DNA of 50,454 nucleotides from Christensenella sp. UBA4675 (GCA_002405165.1 DHLF01000005.1:197851-248304), one strand, 5' to 3'. Counted from the first letter of the stretch, positions 1-8,780 are shown. Notes: generated by a model from the sequence alone, not told the origin. Program-made: numbers and translations.

Positions 1-70
1 ATTCCAAAAAATCAACAAAACGATAGCAATTTTTTTCGTTAAATAATATAAATAACAAAAATTTTACAAT

Positions 71-99
71 AAAAAAACGAGAAAAAATTTTCTCGTTTA
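71..99 (-). terminator. Rho-independent terminator after rplS
   Basis: Read on the minus strand, an 11-bp A/T-rich stem with a CGAG core is followed at once by a run of T. It lies just past the rplS stop codon and ends that transcript. Confidence 0.8.
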
Positions 100-104
100 A
101 ATTA

Positions 105-446
105 TTAAAGTATTTCTTTAACTTTTGCGCTCTTACCGGTTCTTTCGCGTAAATAATAAAGTTTAGCTCTTCTGACAGAACCTCTTTTAACAACGTCAAC
201 CTTAGTAATTTTAGGCGAATGAATGGGAAACGTTCTTTCTACGCCGACACCGAACGAAATTCTTCTTACCGTGAAAGATTCTCTAATTCCGCCGTTCTTT
301 TTAGCAATTACGATTCCTTCAAATACCTGAATTCTTTCTCTCGTACCTTCTATAACCTTAACCGATACTCTTACCGTATCTCCGACGTTGAAAGAAGGAA
401 CTTCTGCTTTTAAATTTTCTTTTTCGATTTGTTCAATTATAGTCAT
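105..446 (-). CDS. rplS: 50S ribosomal protein L19
   Basis: Large-subunit ribosomal protein at the 30S-50S interface. The 113-residue product has the full L19 pattern: the GDTVRVSVKVIEGTRERIQVFEG core, the FTVRRISFGVGVERTFPIHSP block and the basic C-terminal KLYYLRERTGKSAKVKEI. An upstream in-frame ATG exists at 467, but the ATG at 446 fits the family N-terminus and sits 8 nt after a strong GGAGG, so I start there. rplS usually follows trmD directly; here four genes intervene and it has its own promoter (513-541) and terminator. Confidence 0.97.
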   Translation of the reverse strand: MTIIEQIEKENLKAEVPSFNVGDTVRVSVKVIEGTRERIQVFEGIVIAKKNGGIRESFTVRRISFGVGVERTFPIHSPKITKVDVVKRGSVRRAKLYYLRERTGKSAKVKEIL

Positions 447-512
447 TTGACTTACCTCCATATACAAGACGTTCGTTGTAGCATGACAAGAGGACCGTCC
501 GAGTCGAATGTT

Positions 513-541
513 ATTGTACCATACTGAAAAAAATAAATCAA
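513..541 (-). promoter_or_regulatory. Promoter and leader of rplS
   Basis: Minus-strand TTGATT, a 17-bp spacer and TACAAT, placing the start near 506 and leaving a leader of about 60 nt before the rplS ATG. The leader has short self-complementary pieces, including GGACGGTCC. A known L19 leader motif exists upstream of rplS in Firmicutes; I cannot confirm by eye that this is it. The promoter is well supported, the regulatory reading is not. Confidence 0.6.
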
Positions 542-610
542 CTTTTTTTATACGATTTTAATAAAAATTTTATTCTAAACTTGTTATTAAGATTTAATAT
601 ATAAAAAAAT

Positions 611-1720
611 TTATTTTTTTCCTAAAAATGAATATAAATTACACTCCAACTTTCCGTTGTAAAGTTTTCTTTTTTTACACTTTTTTCCAAATAGATTTTC
701 AAAATCGGTTACGCTTGACAAAACGTATGCGGACCAATCCGGCAAAGCGGAAAACATTTTACCAAATGCTTTATAACAAGAAACGATTTGTTTTCTCGTC
801 ATCAACCTTTCGCCGTACGGCGGATTTGTAATGATTACGCCGCGACTACGTTTGCTCGTAAAGTTACGCATATCGTCGTTTATAAATTCTATATACTTAC
901 TTACCCCAGCTTTTTTTGCGTGATATTTAGCAAGTTTAATTGCGTTTTCGTCTATATCGTACCCATAGACTTTTAAATCGGGAATATCTAAAATATCGCT
1001 ATTCGCCTGCATTTTTACTTGCTCGAAAATTTTTATATCAAAACATTTCCAATGAAGAAAATCAAAATCCCTATCGTTTCCCGCAGGAATTTTTAAAGCG
1101 TGTCTTACGGCTTCTATTAAAATAGTACCGCTTCCGCAAAACGGGTCGCATAATATTCTGCCCGCTTTCCAAACCGACAAATGAACCATAGCCATTGCAA
1201 GAGTTTCCTTTAAAGGAGCTTCTCCGACCAACGTTCTATAACCGCGTTTATGAAGTCCGTCCCCCGACGTGTTTAATAAAACCGTAACTACGTCTTTATA
1301 AATTGCAATTTCTATTTTATATTCAGCTCCGTCTTCTAATAGCTTGCAATTATAAATTTTTTCAAGACGGCTGCACACAGCCTTTTTGGTAAGACTTTGA
1401 ATTGAGGATAAAGCGAATAATTTACTCATAACGCTTTTAGCCGAAATTATTATTTTCGCATTTTTATCTAAATATTTTTCAAACTCAATTTTTGAAATTT
1501 CATCGAAAAAAGCGTCAAAATTATCACATTTAAAGTTTGCAAGTTCTATTTCAACTCTACCTGCCGTTTCTAATTTTAAATTTAGAATGGCAACGTCAAT
1601 AAACTCACCTTCAAGCGTTCCCCTACCGTTTACAAAAGGAACTTCGGGGTACCCTAATTTTTGTAATTCTCTTTTTGTTACGGCTTCTACACCGGAAGCC
1701 GACGTAATACATATTTTCAT
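611..1720 (-). CDS. THUMP-domain class I SAM-dependent RNA methyltransferase (RlmL-like)
   Basis: Predicted rRNA base N2-guanine methyltransferase of the RlmL/YpsC family. The N-terminal ~150 residues form a ferredoxin-like/THUMP RNA-binding region. The C-terminal half has the catalytic fold, with the SAM-binding DPFCGSGTILIEA motif near residue 192 and the catalytic NPPYGERL motif near residue 300. At 369 residues it matches the single-methyltransferase Firmicutes forms rather than the fused E. coli RlmKL. Its ATG lies one base after the yraN stop, so translation is probably coupled. The exact target base cannot be told from the sequence. Confidence 0.9.
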   Translation of the reverse strand: MKICITSASGVEAVTKRELQKLGYPEVPFVNGRGTLEGEFIDVAILNLKLETAGRVEIELANFKCDNFDAFFDEISKIEFEKYLDKNAKIIISAKSVMSKLFALSSIQSLTKKAVCSRLEKIYNCKLLEDGAEYKIEIAIYKDVVTVLLNTSGDGLHKRGYRTLVGEAPLKETLAMAMVHLSVWKAGRILCDPFCGSGTILIEAVRHALKIPAGNDRDFDFLHWKCFDIKIFEQVKMQANSDILDIPDLKVYGYDIDENAIKLAKYHAKKAGVSKYIEFINDDMRNFTSKRSRGVIITNPPYGERLMTRKQIVSCYKAFGKMFSALPDWSAYVLSSVTDFENLFGKKCKKRKLYNGKLECNLYSFLGKK

Positions 1721-1721
1721 A

Positions 1722-2078
1722 TTAAAAAGCGTGTTCTATCACGTTTACGCCTTGTGGCGTAACTTCTACGACTATAAAATCCACGTCGCAATCCAAAGAG
1801 TTTTCCGAAAGATAAATTTGAGCAAACTCTCTATATTTTTTTTGTTTACTTTTATCTACTGCCATTGCGGGAGTTCCGAAATTATCGTTAGTTCTGGTCT
1901 TTACTTCACAAAAACACAAAACGTCTTTTTTTATTGCTAAAACGTCAATTTCGGCATACTTATTTTTTAAGTTTTTTCCTAATATTTTATATTTTTGCTT
2001 TTTTAAAGCTTTAATGGCTAGCCGTTCTCCTTTTGCTCCCAAAAGTTTTTTATAAAGGTTTTTCTGTGTATCGGGCAA
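1722..2078 (-). CDS. yraN: YraN/UPF0102 family nuclease-like protein
   Basis: Small restriction-endonuclease-like fold protein of unknown physiological role. The family signatures are present: GAKGERLA near residue 14, AEIDVLA near 43-49 and FCEVKTRTN near 57-65, carrying the usual D...ExK metal-binding set. The gene overlaps the end of rnhB by 61 bp in another frame. The start is TTG at 2078, preceded by a strong AAAGGAGAT about 8 nt upstream; no ATG gives the conserved N-terminus. The rnhB-yraN pair is a common arrangement. Confidence 0.88.
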   Translation of the reverse strand: MPDTQKNLYKKLLGAKGERLAIKALKKQKYKILGKNLKNKYAEIDVLAIKKDVLCFCEVKTRTNDNFGTPAMAVDKSKQKKYREFAQIYLSENSLDCDVDFIVVEVTPQGVNVIEHAF

Positions 2079-2659
2079 GGTCCTATCTCCTTTATTGCCG
2101 TAATATGTTCTTTCGTTCCGTAACCCGCATTCTTTTTAAAGTTGTATTGCGGATAAATTTTATCATATTCCGCCATAAGTCTATCTCTATAAACTTTTGC
2201 CAAAATAGAAGCGCAACCTATAATATAAGATAACGCGTCGCCTTTTATAACGCTAAGTTGCGGAATATCGGTATTTAATTTTACTGCGTCTATTAAAAGT
2301 ACGTCGGGTTTAATTTCTAAACTTTTTACCGATTGCAACATACATTTTTTAGTCGCATTTAAAATATTTATTTCGTCTATTTCTTTTTCGGAAATTTCGG
2401 TTATCGAGTACGCTACGGAACAACTTATAATTTCGTCGTAAAACTTTTCTCTTTTTTTTGCGGAAAGTTTTTTGCTGTCGTCAACTCCGTCTACGAGTTT
2501 TGTTAAATCCATAATAACCGCGCAAGTAACTACGGGACCGGCTAGCGGACCTCTACCGACTTCGTCTATACCGCAAATATATTTATATCCCTTTTCTAAA
2601 CAATATTTTTCGTATTGTAATTTATCGATTTTTTCAGTTATTTTCTCTTGTTTTGCCAT
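2018..2659 (-). CDS. rnhB: Ribonuclease HII
   Basis: Removes ribonucleotides and RNA-DNA hybrids from DNA. The type-2 RNase H signature CGIDEVGRGPLAGPVV begins near residue 29 and holds the first catalytic Asp-Glu pair (D32, E33). Further conserved parts are DDSKKL, DALSYIIGCASILAKVYRD and the C-terminal GYGTKEH. The 213-residue length is normal. The start ATG has only a weak Shine-Dalgarno. It lies 62 bp downstream of ylqF, so it may belong to the same transcript. Confidence 0.96.
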   Translation of the reverse strand: MAKQEKITEKIDKLQYEKYCLEKGYKYICGIDEVGRGPLAGPVVTCAVIMDLTKLVDGVDDSKKLSAKKREKFYDEIISCSVAYSITEISEKEIDEINILNATKKCMLQSVKSLEIKPDVLLIDAVKLNTDIPQLSVIKGDALSYIIGCASILAKVYRDRLMAEYDKIYPQYNFKKNAGYGTKEHITAIKEIGPCPIHRKTFIKNFWEQKENG

Positions 2660-2721
2660 AGTTAAACTTTATTTCAATCAAAAAATAAATTATTTCGTTA
2701 TTGAATATATAATAAATAAGC

Positions 2722-3549
2722 TTATTCCAAACAAATTTTTCCTATCCTACCCTTACGGAAATCGTCTATTAAGGAAGAAGCGCATCTAGCATAATCGTAC
2801 TGACCGCCTTTCATCAAAAATCCCCTATTTCTACAAATATCTTCGTAAATTTCAATAGGCGTTTTTTTTGCGTCTATTTTATATTTTTCTTCTAATTTTT
2901 GCGGACAAATTTGACTAAAAGATTTAATCATTTCTAAACATATTTCTTCTTTATCCAAAATATCGTCGTTAATACAACCAATAAACGCAAGGCGTCTTGC
3001 CAAGTCTTGATTTTCAAAAGACGGAGGCATAGTTCCCGGCGTATCCATAAGTTCAACGCCGTCCGTTTTTAACCATTGCGTATTTTTTGTAACGCCCGCT
3101 TTATCTCCCGTAACCGCTTTTTTTTGACCGCACAAAGTGTTTATTATCGTAGATTTACCGGTGTTAGGAATACCTATAACCATAACCCTTAAAGGTCTAT
3201 TCCCTTTAAGTTTATATCTCTCTATTTTTTCGGCAAGTTGAGTTTTTAATACTCTTAAAGCGTTACTGACCGTTTTTTTATCAGTTCCCGTGACACTGAC
3301 GGCAGTCATAGACTTATTTTTAAACTCGCTTAAAAGCCTTTTTAAATCTACGCTTTCAACCAAATCGGATTTATTAAGCGCGTAAACTATCGGTTTAGAA
3401 TTAAAAATACCGTTAAGCTTAAAATTTATACAAGAAAACGGAGCTCTTGCGTCGAGAACGTAAATAACTCCGTCAATCAATTTTGCGTTTTCCGATATTT
3501 CTCGCATTGATTTACTCATATGCCCCGGAAACCACTGAATATTTTTCAT
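2722..3549 (-). CDS. ylqF: Ribosome biogenesis GTPase YlqF/RbgA
   Basis: Circularly permuted GTPase needed for late 50S subunit assembly. It starts with the family hallmark IQWFPGHMSKSMREI. The G motifs come in permuted order: NKSD (G4) near residue 59, then GIPNTGKST (G1) near 125 and DTPGTMPP (G3) near 170. The C-terminal helical domain follows. Length 275 is usual. In Bacillus ylqF lies between rplS and rnhB; here it lies between trmD and rnhB, preceded by a 163-bp AT-rich gap (3550-3712) that may hold its own promoter. Confidence 0.95.
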   Translation of the reverse strand: MKNIQWFPGHMSKSMREISENAKLIDGVIYVLDARAPFSCINFKLNGIFNSKPIVYALNKSDLVESVDLKRLLSEFKNKSMTAVSVTGTDKKTVSNALRVLKTQLAEKIERYKLKGNRPLRVMVIGIPNTGKSTIINTLCGQKKAVTGDKAGVTKNTQWLKTDGVELMDTPGTMPPSFENQDLARRLAFIGCINDDILDKEEICLEMIKSFSQICPQKLEEKYKIDAKKTPIEIYEDICRNRGFLMKGGQYDYARCASSLIDDFRKGRIGKICLE

Positions 3550-3712
3550 TTTTACCCCATACAGTAGAATTTTACAAACGTAAAAAGACTTTTATTATGC
3601 GAATTTTTACGATTTGAGCTTAGGAAAATTTACACCTATGTTTAATTTGTATAAACAATATATTTTATCAAAAAAACATCTTAACAAAAACTTTTTAAAG
3701 CAAAAAATAGAA

Positions 3713-4381
3713 TTATTTTTCAAGTAAATCAGGTCTTAATTTTTTGGTAATTTCCAAAGATTTTTCCGCTCTCCATTTATCAACTTCCGCGTGATTACCC
3801 GAAAGTAACACGTCGGGGACTTTAAGCCCCATAAACTCTTGCGGTCGAGTATATTGAGGATATTCAAGCAATCCTTCCGAAAAACTTTCTTGCGAAAGAG
3901 AATCGGAACTAATAACCCCGTCTACGTATCTTGCTACTGCGTCGGTTATAACCATTGCAGGTAGTTCTCCGCCGGTTAAAACGTAATCGCCGATAGATAT
4001 TTCCCCATCGAAATACAAATCCAAAACTCTTTGGTCAACGCCTTCGTAATGACCGCATAAAATAAGTATACGCTTATTTTGAGCAAGCTTTTTTACAAGG
4101 TTTTGACTTAGTTTTTCTCCTTTTGGTGAAGTATAATATCTAATCGCTTCATGGTTAGGGTCTACGCTTTCTACACAAGACGCGATAGGTTGAGCCATCA
4201 TAACCATGCCCGCTCCGCCCCCGAAAGGCGAATCGTCGCACTTTTTATGTTTATCAAGCGTATATTCTCTAATATCGGTAACTACTATTTCAAGTATGCC
4301 TTTTTCTACCGCCCTACCTAAAATACTCGTTTTAAGCGGAACGAACATTTCGGGAAAAAGCGTGAGAATATCAATTCTCAT
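3713..4381 (-). CDS. trmD: tRNA (guanine-N1-)-methyltransferase
   Basis: Methylates G37 of tRNAs read by CNN codons, preventing +1 frameshifting. It has the SPOUT-fold TrmD pattern: MRIDILTLFPEMF start, DDSPFGGGAGMVM near residue 50, the knot motifs LCGHYEGVDQRVLD and ISIGDYVLTGGELPAMV, and the C-terminal PQYTRPQEF. Length 222 is slightly short of the usual 240 but complete. Its ATG lies inside the last codons of rimM (11-bp overlap), as expected for a rimM-trmD pair. Confidence 0.97.
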   Translation of the reverse strand: MRIDILTLFPEMFVPLKTSILGRAVEKGILEIVVTDIREYTLDKHKKCDDSPFGGGAGMVMMAQPIASCVESVDPNHEAIRYYTSPKGEKLSQNLVKKLAQNKRILILCGHYEGVDQRVLDLYFDGEISIGDYVLTGGELPAMVITDAVARYVDGVISSDSLSQESFSEGLLEYPQYTRPQEFMGLKVPDVLLSGNHAEVDKWRAEKSLEITKKLRPDLLEK

Positions 4382-4874
4382 ACAAAATTACCTCGTCGAG
4401 TTTTTTCCCGTTTACGGTTATTTTTTTGTTCTGTATATCTATTTTAGGTTCTAACTGTTTAATAAAAGGAAAACTTGACCTTTTGCCGTTATTTTCGCAG
4501 TAATATACGTCAACTTTGCCCGTTGTAATATCAACGATTTTTCCTATAATTTTATCAGTATCGGTTACTACCGTACAACCTAAAATATCAACAACGAAAA
4601 AGCTGTCGTCTTCCTTTACTATATCTTCCCTTAATGCGAATAAGTTTTTATTTCTTAAAGTTTCGGCTTCGTTTCGGTCGGCAATTCCCCTTAAAGACAT
4701 AAATAAATCTTCTTTGTTAGAGCGAATATTTAATACCTTATATTCTTTTCCGTCAATGAAAACGTTTTTTACGTTCGATAAACTGAAAGCCGAATCGCAA
4801 TAAGTTTTAACTTTAATCTCTCCCTTAATGCCTTGCGGTTTGGTAACCGTTCCGATTAAAAGTTTTTCTTCCAT
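4371..4874 (-). CDS. rimM: 16S rRNA processing protein RimM
   Basis: Chaperone for maturation of the 30S head that binds S19. The N-terminal beta-barrel starts LIGTVTKPQGIKGEIKV, followed by the DLFMSLRGIADRNEAETLRN segment and a PRC-barrel C-terminal half (FFVVDILGCTVV). Length 167 is typical. Its start overlaps the khpA stop as TAATG, and its end overlaps trmD, so khpA-rimM-trmD is translated as a coupled unit. Confidence 0.95.
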   Translation of the reverse strand: MEEKLLIGTVTKPQGIKGEIKVKTYCDSAFSLSNVKNVFIDGKEYKVLNIRSNKEDLFMSLRGIADRNEAETLRNKNLFALREDIVKEDDSFFVVDILGCTVVTDTDKIIGKIVDITTGKVDVYYCENNGKRSSFPFIKQLEPKIDIQNKKITVNGKKLDEVILYEN

Positions 4875-5125
4875 TAAAAAGTTTCGCCTTTTTCTTTTAT
4901 TTCGATATTGTATTTTTGTTTGGTTTCGCTAGCTTTGGTTTTTACTAACGTTCTTAATGCCTTAGCGATTTTTCCTTGTCTACCGATAACTTTTCCCATA
5001 TCGGAACTAGCTAAAACTATCGTTACGTTTACGGTATTCTCTTCTTGATTTTCTTCAACTAAATATTCTATTTCGTCTTTTTTTTCGGCAAATTGTTCGA
5101 CGATATATTTAATCATATCCAGCAT
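4874..5125 (-). CDS. khpA: KH-domain RNA-binding protein KhpA
   Basis: Small single-KH-domain RNA-binding protein (YlqC/KhpA family), a partner of KhpB/Jag where known. The KH core is VIGRQGKIAKALRTLVKTKA, containing the GxxG-type loop GRQG. Length 83 is normal. The start at 5125 follows AAGGAGAAC. Position between rpsP and rimM is the standard Firmicutes arrangement. Confidence 0.93.
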   Translation of the reverse strand: MLDMIKYIVEQFAEKKDEIEYLVEENQEENTVNVTIVLASSDMGKVIGRQGKIAKALRTLVKTKASETKQKYNIEIKEKGETF

Positions 5126-5225
5126 ATTAGTTCTCCTTTTAATTGCAAATAACGGCGAAATTCCTAAAATTTAAGGAATTATGCCGTATTTTACATAGAT
5201 TAAATTTTACGCGTAAATTCGCTAA

Positions 5226-5519
5226 TTATTTCTTTTTCTTTTTGGGATTAGTTTTAGAAGGCGAAAGTTTTGCGCTTTTTTCGATAACGCCTGCGTTAAT
5301 CAATAAACTTCTTACGGTTTCCGTAGGTTGAACGCCCTTTGCAAGCCAAGCTTTTGCTTTTTCAGCGTCTATAACGATTTCAGCGGGGTTGGTTAAAGGA
5401 TTATAATGACCGATTTTGTCAATATAAGCTCCGTCTCTTGCCTTTTCAGCGTCAACAACTACGATACGATAGAAGGGGCTTTTTTTATCTCCCATTCTTG
5501 TCAATCTCATTTTTACCAT
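5226..5519 (-). CDS. rpsP: 30S ribosomal protein S16
   Basis: Small-subunit ribosomal protein. It opens MVKMRLTRMGDKKSPFYRIVVVD and contains IGHYNPLTNP and the AWLAKGVQPTETVRSLL helix near residues 58-75. The tail (KLSPSKTNPKKKKK) is lysine-rich, as in many homologues. A GGAGG lies 9 nt before the ATG. It follows ffh and precedes khpA in the operon. Confidence 0.97.
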   Translation of the reverse strand: MVKMRLTRMGDKKSPFYRIVVVDAEKARDGAYIDKIGHYNPLTNPAEIVIDAEKAKAWLAKGVQPTETVRSLLINAGVIEKSAKLSPSKTNPKKKKK

Positions 5520-5549
5520 TTTGTATTTCCTCCAAAAATATTATTTTAT

Positions 5550-6881
5550 TTAAAACGGAAAGCGGTTTAATTTACCGTTTTTCATTTGTTTCATCATCTG
5601 TTTCGATTGCTCGAATTGTTTAAGAAGTTGATTTACTTCTTGAATAGTCGTTCCGCTTCCCTTAACTATTCTCATTTTTCTGGAATAATTGAGAATTTGC
5701 GGATTCTCCCTTTCTTTAATCGTCATAGAAAGAATAATTGCTCTCGTGCGTTTAATTCTCTCTTCGTTTACGGCGTTTTCGTCTATTTTAACGTTTTTAC
5801 CTTGACGCATCATATTTTGCGGAAGCATAGACATTAAACTTCCTACTCCGCCCATTTTTTGTACCGTTTCGAACTGTTCTAGGTAATCGGAAAGAGTGAA
5901 AGAGTTTTCTCTCATTTTCTTTTCCATTTTTTTAACTTGTTCTTCGGTAACGCTTTCTTGCGCCTTTTCTATTAAAGTTAAAACGTCGCCCATTCCAAGA
6001 ATTCTATTCGCCATTCTGTCGGGATAGAAAGGTTCTAAATCGGTTAGTTTTTCCCCTACCGAGCAGAATTTAATGGGTTTACCCGTAACTGCCTTTACCG
6101 ATAGACAAGCTCCCCCTCTCGTATCGCCGTCGAGTTTAGAAAGCACAACGCCCGAAATTTCCAAACGCTCGTTAAAAGTTTTAGCAACGTCTACCGCAAC
6201 TTGACCTATCATAGCGTCGATAGTTAAAAGTATTTCGTGAGGGTGAACTTTTTCAACGATATTTTCAAGCTCTTGCATAAGCTGTTCGTCTATTTGCAAT
6301 CTTCCTGCAGTGTCTATGATAACGGTATCGTATCCGAATTTTTTAGCGTGTTCAACACCTTTTTCGGCAATTTTAACGGGATTTGTATTTCCCATTTCGA
6401 AAACGTCGCAACCGGCGTTTTTACCGACGACTTTTAATTGATTTATCGCCGCAGGTCTATAAACGTCGCACGCGACAAGTAAAGGCTTTTTACCTTGTTT
6501 TTTTAATAAAACGCCCAACTTTCCGCAAAGAGTGGTTTTACCCGCACCTTGAAGACCGCACATCATAATAATAGTGGGCGGAGCGTCCGCTACGGTGAGT
6601 TTCGAATTAGTAGAACCCATAAGTGCGATGAGTTCTTCGTTTACGATTTTTATAACTTGTTGAGCGGGACTTAAACTTTTTAAAATTTGCTGTCCCAACG
6701 CTTTTTCGCTTACCTTAGAAATGAAGTCTTTCGCAACGAATAAATTTACGTCCGCTTCCAAAAGCGCAATTCTTATTTCTCTCATTGCCTGCTTTATCTC
6801 GGATTCCGTAAGTTTACCCCTTTTTGTAAGTTTGGAAAATACGTTTTTTAATTTTTCGCCAAGCGAAGAAAAAATAGCCAT
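5550..6881 (-). CDS. ffh: Signal recognition particle protein Ffh
   Basis: SRP54 GTPase that targets membrane proteins to the translocon together with SRP RNA and FtsY. Domains in order: N helical domain, G domain with GLQGAGKTTLCGKLG (P-loop near residue 109), DTAGRLQID, SKLDGDTRGGA, and the methionine-rich M domain from about residue 300 that binds SRP RNA and signal peptides. Length 443 is normal. Its ATG overlaps the ylxM stop (TAATG). No SRP RNA gene was found in the window. Confidence 0.98.
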   Translation of the reverse strand: MAIFSSLGEKLKNVFSKLTKRGKLTESEIKQAMREIRIALLEADVNLFVAKDFISKVSEKALGQQILKSLSPAQQVIKIVNEELIALMGSTNSKLTVADAPPTIIMMCGLQGAGKTTLCGKLGVLLKKQGKKPLLVACDVYRPAAINQLKVVGKNAGCDVFEMGNTNPVKIAEKGVEHAKKFGYDTVIIDTAGRLQIDEQLMQELENIVEKVHPHEILLTIDAMIGQVAVDVAKTFNERLEISGVVLSKLDGDTRGGACLSVKAVTGKPIKFCSVGEKLTDLEPFYPDRMANRILGMGDVLTLIEKAQESVTEEQVKKMEKKMRENSFTLSDYLEQFETVQKMGGVGSLMSMLPQNMMRQGKNVKIDENAVNEERIKRTRAIILSMTIKERENPQILNYSRKMRIVKGSGTTIQEVNQLLKQFEQSKQMMKQMKNGKLNRFPF

Positions 6882-7180
6882 TAGTCCCCCAAAATTTCTT
6901 TAATTTCTTTTTTCAATTCTTCCAAAGAATTTTCTTTTGCCAAAGCATTTTCAATGCGATTTTTAGTTTCAACCAATTTTAAAACGCTTTCGTATTTGGT
7001 AAGGTGCTGTTTTGCCTGTTCAATACTGTCCAGGCACGCCGAACGCGATATTTTTTTCATTTCCGCAATTTCCGCAAGCGATAAATCGCAAGAAAAATAT
7101 AAATTTACTATTTCTTTTTGCTTTTCAGTCAAAAGTTGACCGTAAACGTCGTTTAAAACGGAAAATTTAATTTTATCCAT
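6881..7180 (-). CDS. ylxM: YlxM/p13-like DNA-binding protein
   Basis: Small sigma-70 region-4-like helix-turn-helix protein, always next to ffh in Firmicutes. The HTH lies near residues 15-55 (LLTEKQKEIVNLYFSCDLSLAEIAEMKKISRSA...). It is proposed to modulate SRP function; its precise role is unsettled. Length 99 is close to the usual 105-110. It is the first gene of the operon, behind the consensus promoter at 7215-7243. Confidence 0.92.
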   Translation of the reverse strand: MDKIKFSVLNDVYGQLLTEKQKEIVNLYFSCDLSLAEIAEMKKISRSACLDSIEQAKQHLTKYESVLKLVETKNRIENALAKENSLEELKKEIKEILGD

Positions 7181-7214
7181 AACACACTGTCAAGTATTAT
7201 TACTTAACACCTTT

Positions 7215-7243
7215 ATTATATTGATTATTTAATGCTTTGTCAA
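7215..7243 (-). promoter_or_regulatory. Consensus SigA promoter of the ylxM-ffh operon
   Basis: Minus strand TTGACA, exactly 17 bp, TATAAT: both hexamers match the housekeeping consensus perfectly. The start is predicted near 7208, about 28 nt before the ylxM ATG. This is the strongest-looking promoter in the window and fits an essential translation/secretion operon. Confidence 0.85.
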
Positions 7244-7286
7244 CGGTTTTAACGCATTATTTAAAAGATTTATATATTGATTTAAA

Positions 7287-8423
7287 CTAATTATTTTCTC
7301 TGTCGTCTTTAACGGATAATTCTTTTAAAGCTTGCGCGCTTTTTTTAGGATGAAAAATAAAGCAGTTAAATCTATGAATCCAACACAAAAACAGCGGGTA
7401 GCGATGTTTTTTACAAAACGGATACAACTTATAACAGGTTTTTTTGTCAACAAAAAATCTTGAAAATGCGTAGCGAATTTTAGCAAAAGGCTTGCGTTTA
7501 TCTTTTTCTTTTTTATAGCGTCTTATAGCGACTGCTTGTCTTGAACCGTGATTTTCGCTTAAAAAAACGGTTTTGGCTAAATTTTCGTCAACCGACGAAT
7601 TGGAATTTTCAAACCAACTTAACGCAAGATTAGTTATATTTTTATCTGTTTCTCCCAGCCATGCCCTATCTAAAAGTATGCCTATACGTTCGTAATCGAC
7701 GTTTTTTAACTCTCTTTTTAAAACGTATATATCCGTAATTCTTCTAATTCCCGCCCCGCTAGACAAAAAATGTTTATATAGGTGAAGAACGTTAAACAAA
7801 TACAAATTCGTATCGTCTAAAAAGAAAGTTAAATTGTCGTTTGTTAAAGCAATTTTAAACGGATTATTTAAAACGGATAAACATTTTACGCCGTTTTGAA
7901 AAGTTCGTTGAGAGTAAAAAAAATCGGTGTGAATTTCTATTAAATTTATGCCGTCGGTAACGGAAATTTCTTCTTGGTTTTCATCGGTTAAAGTGTATCC
8001 GTTTGAAAGTAAAAGCGTTTTTATTTCGGATAATTTTTCCTTTTGAACTATAAAATCTATATCGGACATCATTCTAAGTTCGGGCGACGGATAATATTTT
8101 TTTACTTCCCTGCCCTGCGCGCTTAAATGTTTATATCCGTTTTCAGATAGTAATTGTTCTATTTTATCACCAGCAACGGTTTGTTCGAAATCACGCTCTA
8201 ACGAAAGATAATATTTATTTCTCCACTTTTCGTATAATTCGTTATCGCACTTGTTTTCAAGCTTTTGAATACCCAAAAAACTAATACCCGCAACTTCGTG
8301 AGCGCAAGCGAGTTCGTAAACGTTTTCAAAACTAACGTCTATCGGTTTTTCTTGCGCGCAAGTATCGTTCAATACGCTTTTTATTAAGTTTATAAGGTAA
8401 AAACCGTCTTTTAAAGAATACAT
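7287..8423 (-). CDS. Nucleotidyltransferase family protein (NTP_transf_5-like)
   Basis: Member of the nucleotidyltransferase-fold family often seen in RiPP and surface-polysaccharide clusters; substrate unknown. The region near residues 105-135 (KYYPSPELRMMSDIDFIV) has the family MSDIDFLV-type metal-binding Asp pair. It is followed by a second conserved acidic/His segment (LIEIHTDFFY, near 163) and the LFNVLHLYKHFLSSGAGIRRITDIYVL segment. Length 378 is typical. It lies 12 bp after the PqqD-like gene, with which it forms an operon. It resembles the nucleotidyltransferase of lasso-peptide clusters that carry an HPr-kinase-like enzyme, but no peptide is seen here. Confidence 0.75.
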   Translation of the reverse strand: MYSLKDGFYLINLIKSVLNDTCAQEKPIDVSFENVYELACAHEVAGISFLGIQKLENKCDNELYEKWRNKYYLSLERDFEQTVAGDKIEQLLSENGYKHLSAQGREVKKYYPSPELRMMSDIDFIVQKEKLSEIKTLLLSNGYTLTDENQEEISVTDGINLIEIHTDFFYSQRTFQNGVKCLSVLNNPFKIALTNDNLTFFLDDTNLYLFNVLHLYKHFLSSGAGIRRITDIYVLKRELKNVDYERIGILLDRAWLGETDKNITNLALSWFENSNSSVDENLAKTVFLSENHGSRQAVAIRRYKKEKDKRKPFAKIRYAFSRFFVDKKTCYKLYPFCKKHRYPLFLCWIHRFNCFIFHPKKSAQALKELSVKDDRENN

Positions 8424-8435
8424 AAATTTACAAAA

Positions 8436-8702
8436 CTACTCTTCTAAAAAATCGTTTTCTTTTAACTTTAAAACAAAGTCGTTTACGCTTTTTAAGGCTT
8501 TTTCGTACTCTACGTCGTATGTGGAAACCAAATAATTAGCAATTTCGGAAATAGATTTCTCACCTTTAATACAGTCCCAAATATCGTTAGCGGTTTGATT
8601 AAGAGTGATAATAATTCTTTTATCGGCGTTTTCCTTGCCGGTAGGAACAACGACTATTTTGCCTGCTATTTCTCTTTTTACAAACCCTTTTTTAATTTTC
8701 AT
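8436..8702 (-). CDS. PqqD family peptide-recognition (RRE) protein
   Basis: Small winged-helix protein of the PqqD/RRE family, which in RiPP pathways binds leader peptides and hands them to modifying enzymes. At 88 residues it has the usual pattern: N-terminal beta-strands (MKIKKGFVKREIAGKIVVVP), LNQTANDIWDCIKGEKSISEIANYL and VNDFVLKLKENDFLEE. GGAAAAGGAGAT precedes the ATG. It sits between an HPr-kinase-like protein and a nucleotidyltransferase; no precursor ORF is visible nearby, so its client peptide is unknown. Confidence 0.8.
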   Translation of the reverse strand: MKIKKGFVKREIAGKIVVVPTGKENADKRIIITLNQTANDIWDCIKGEKSISEIANYLVSTYDVEYEKALKSVNDFVLKLKENDFLEE

Positions 8703-8780
8703 ACTATCTCCTTTTCCCCGACGAATTTTAAAAAATTTAACATAAAAAGTCTAAAACGCCTTTTTTAAAATTTATGCGTT

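Noticed and set aside
4871..4881. Frequent TAATG and ATGA overlaps as signs of frameshifting
   Set aside because: They are ordinary stop-start overlaps of co-translated genes (ylxM-ffh, khpA-rimM, regulator-kinase).
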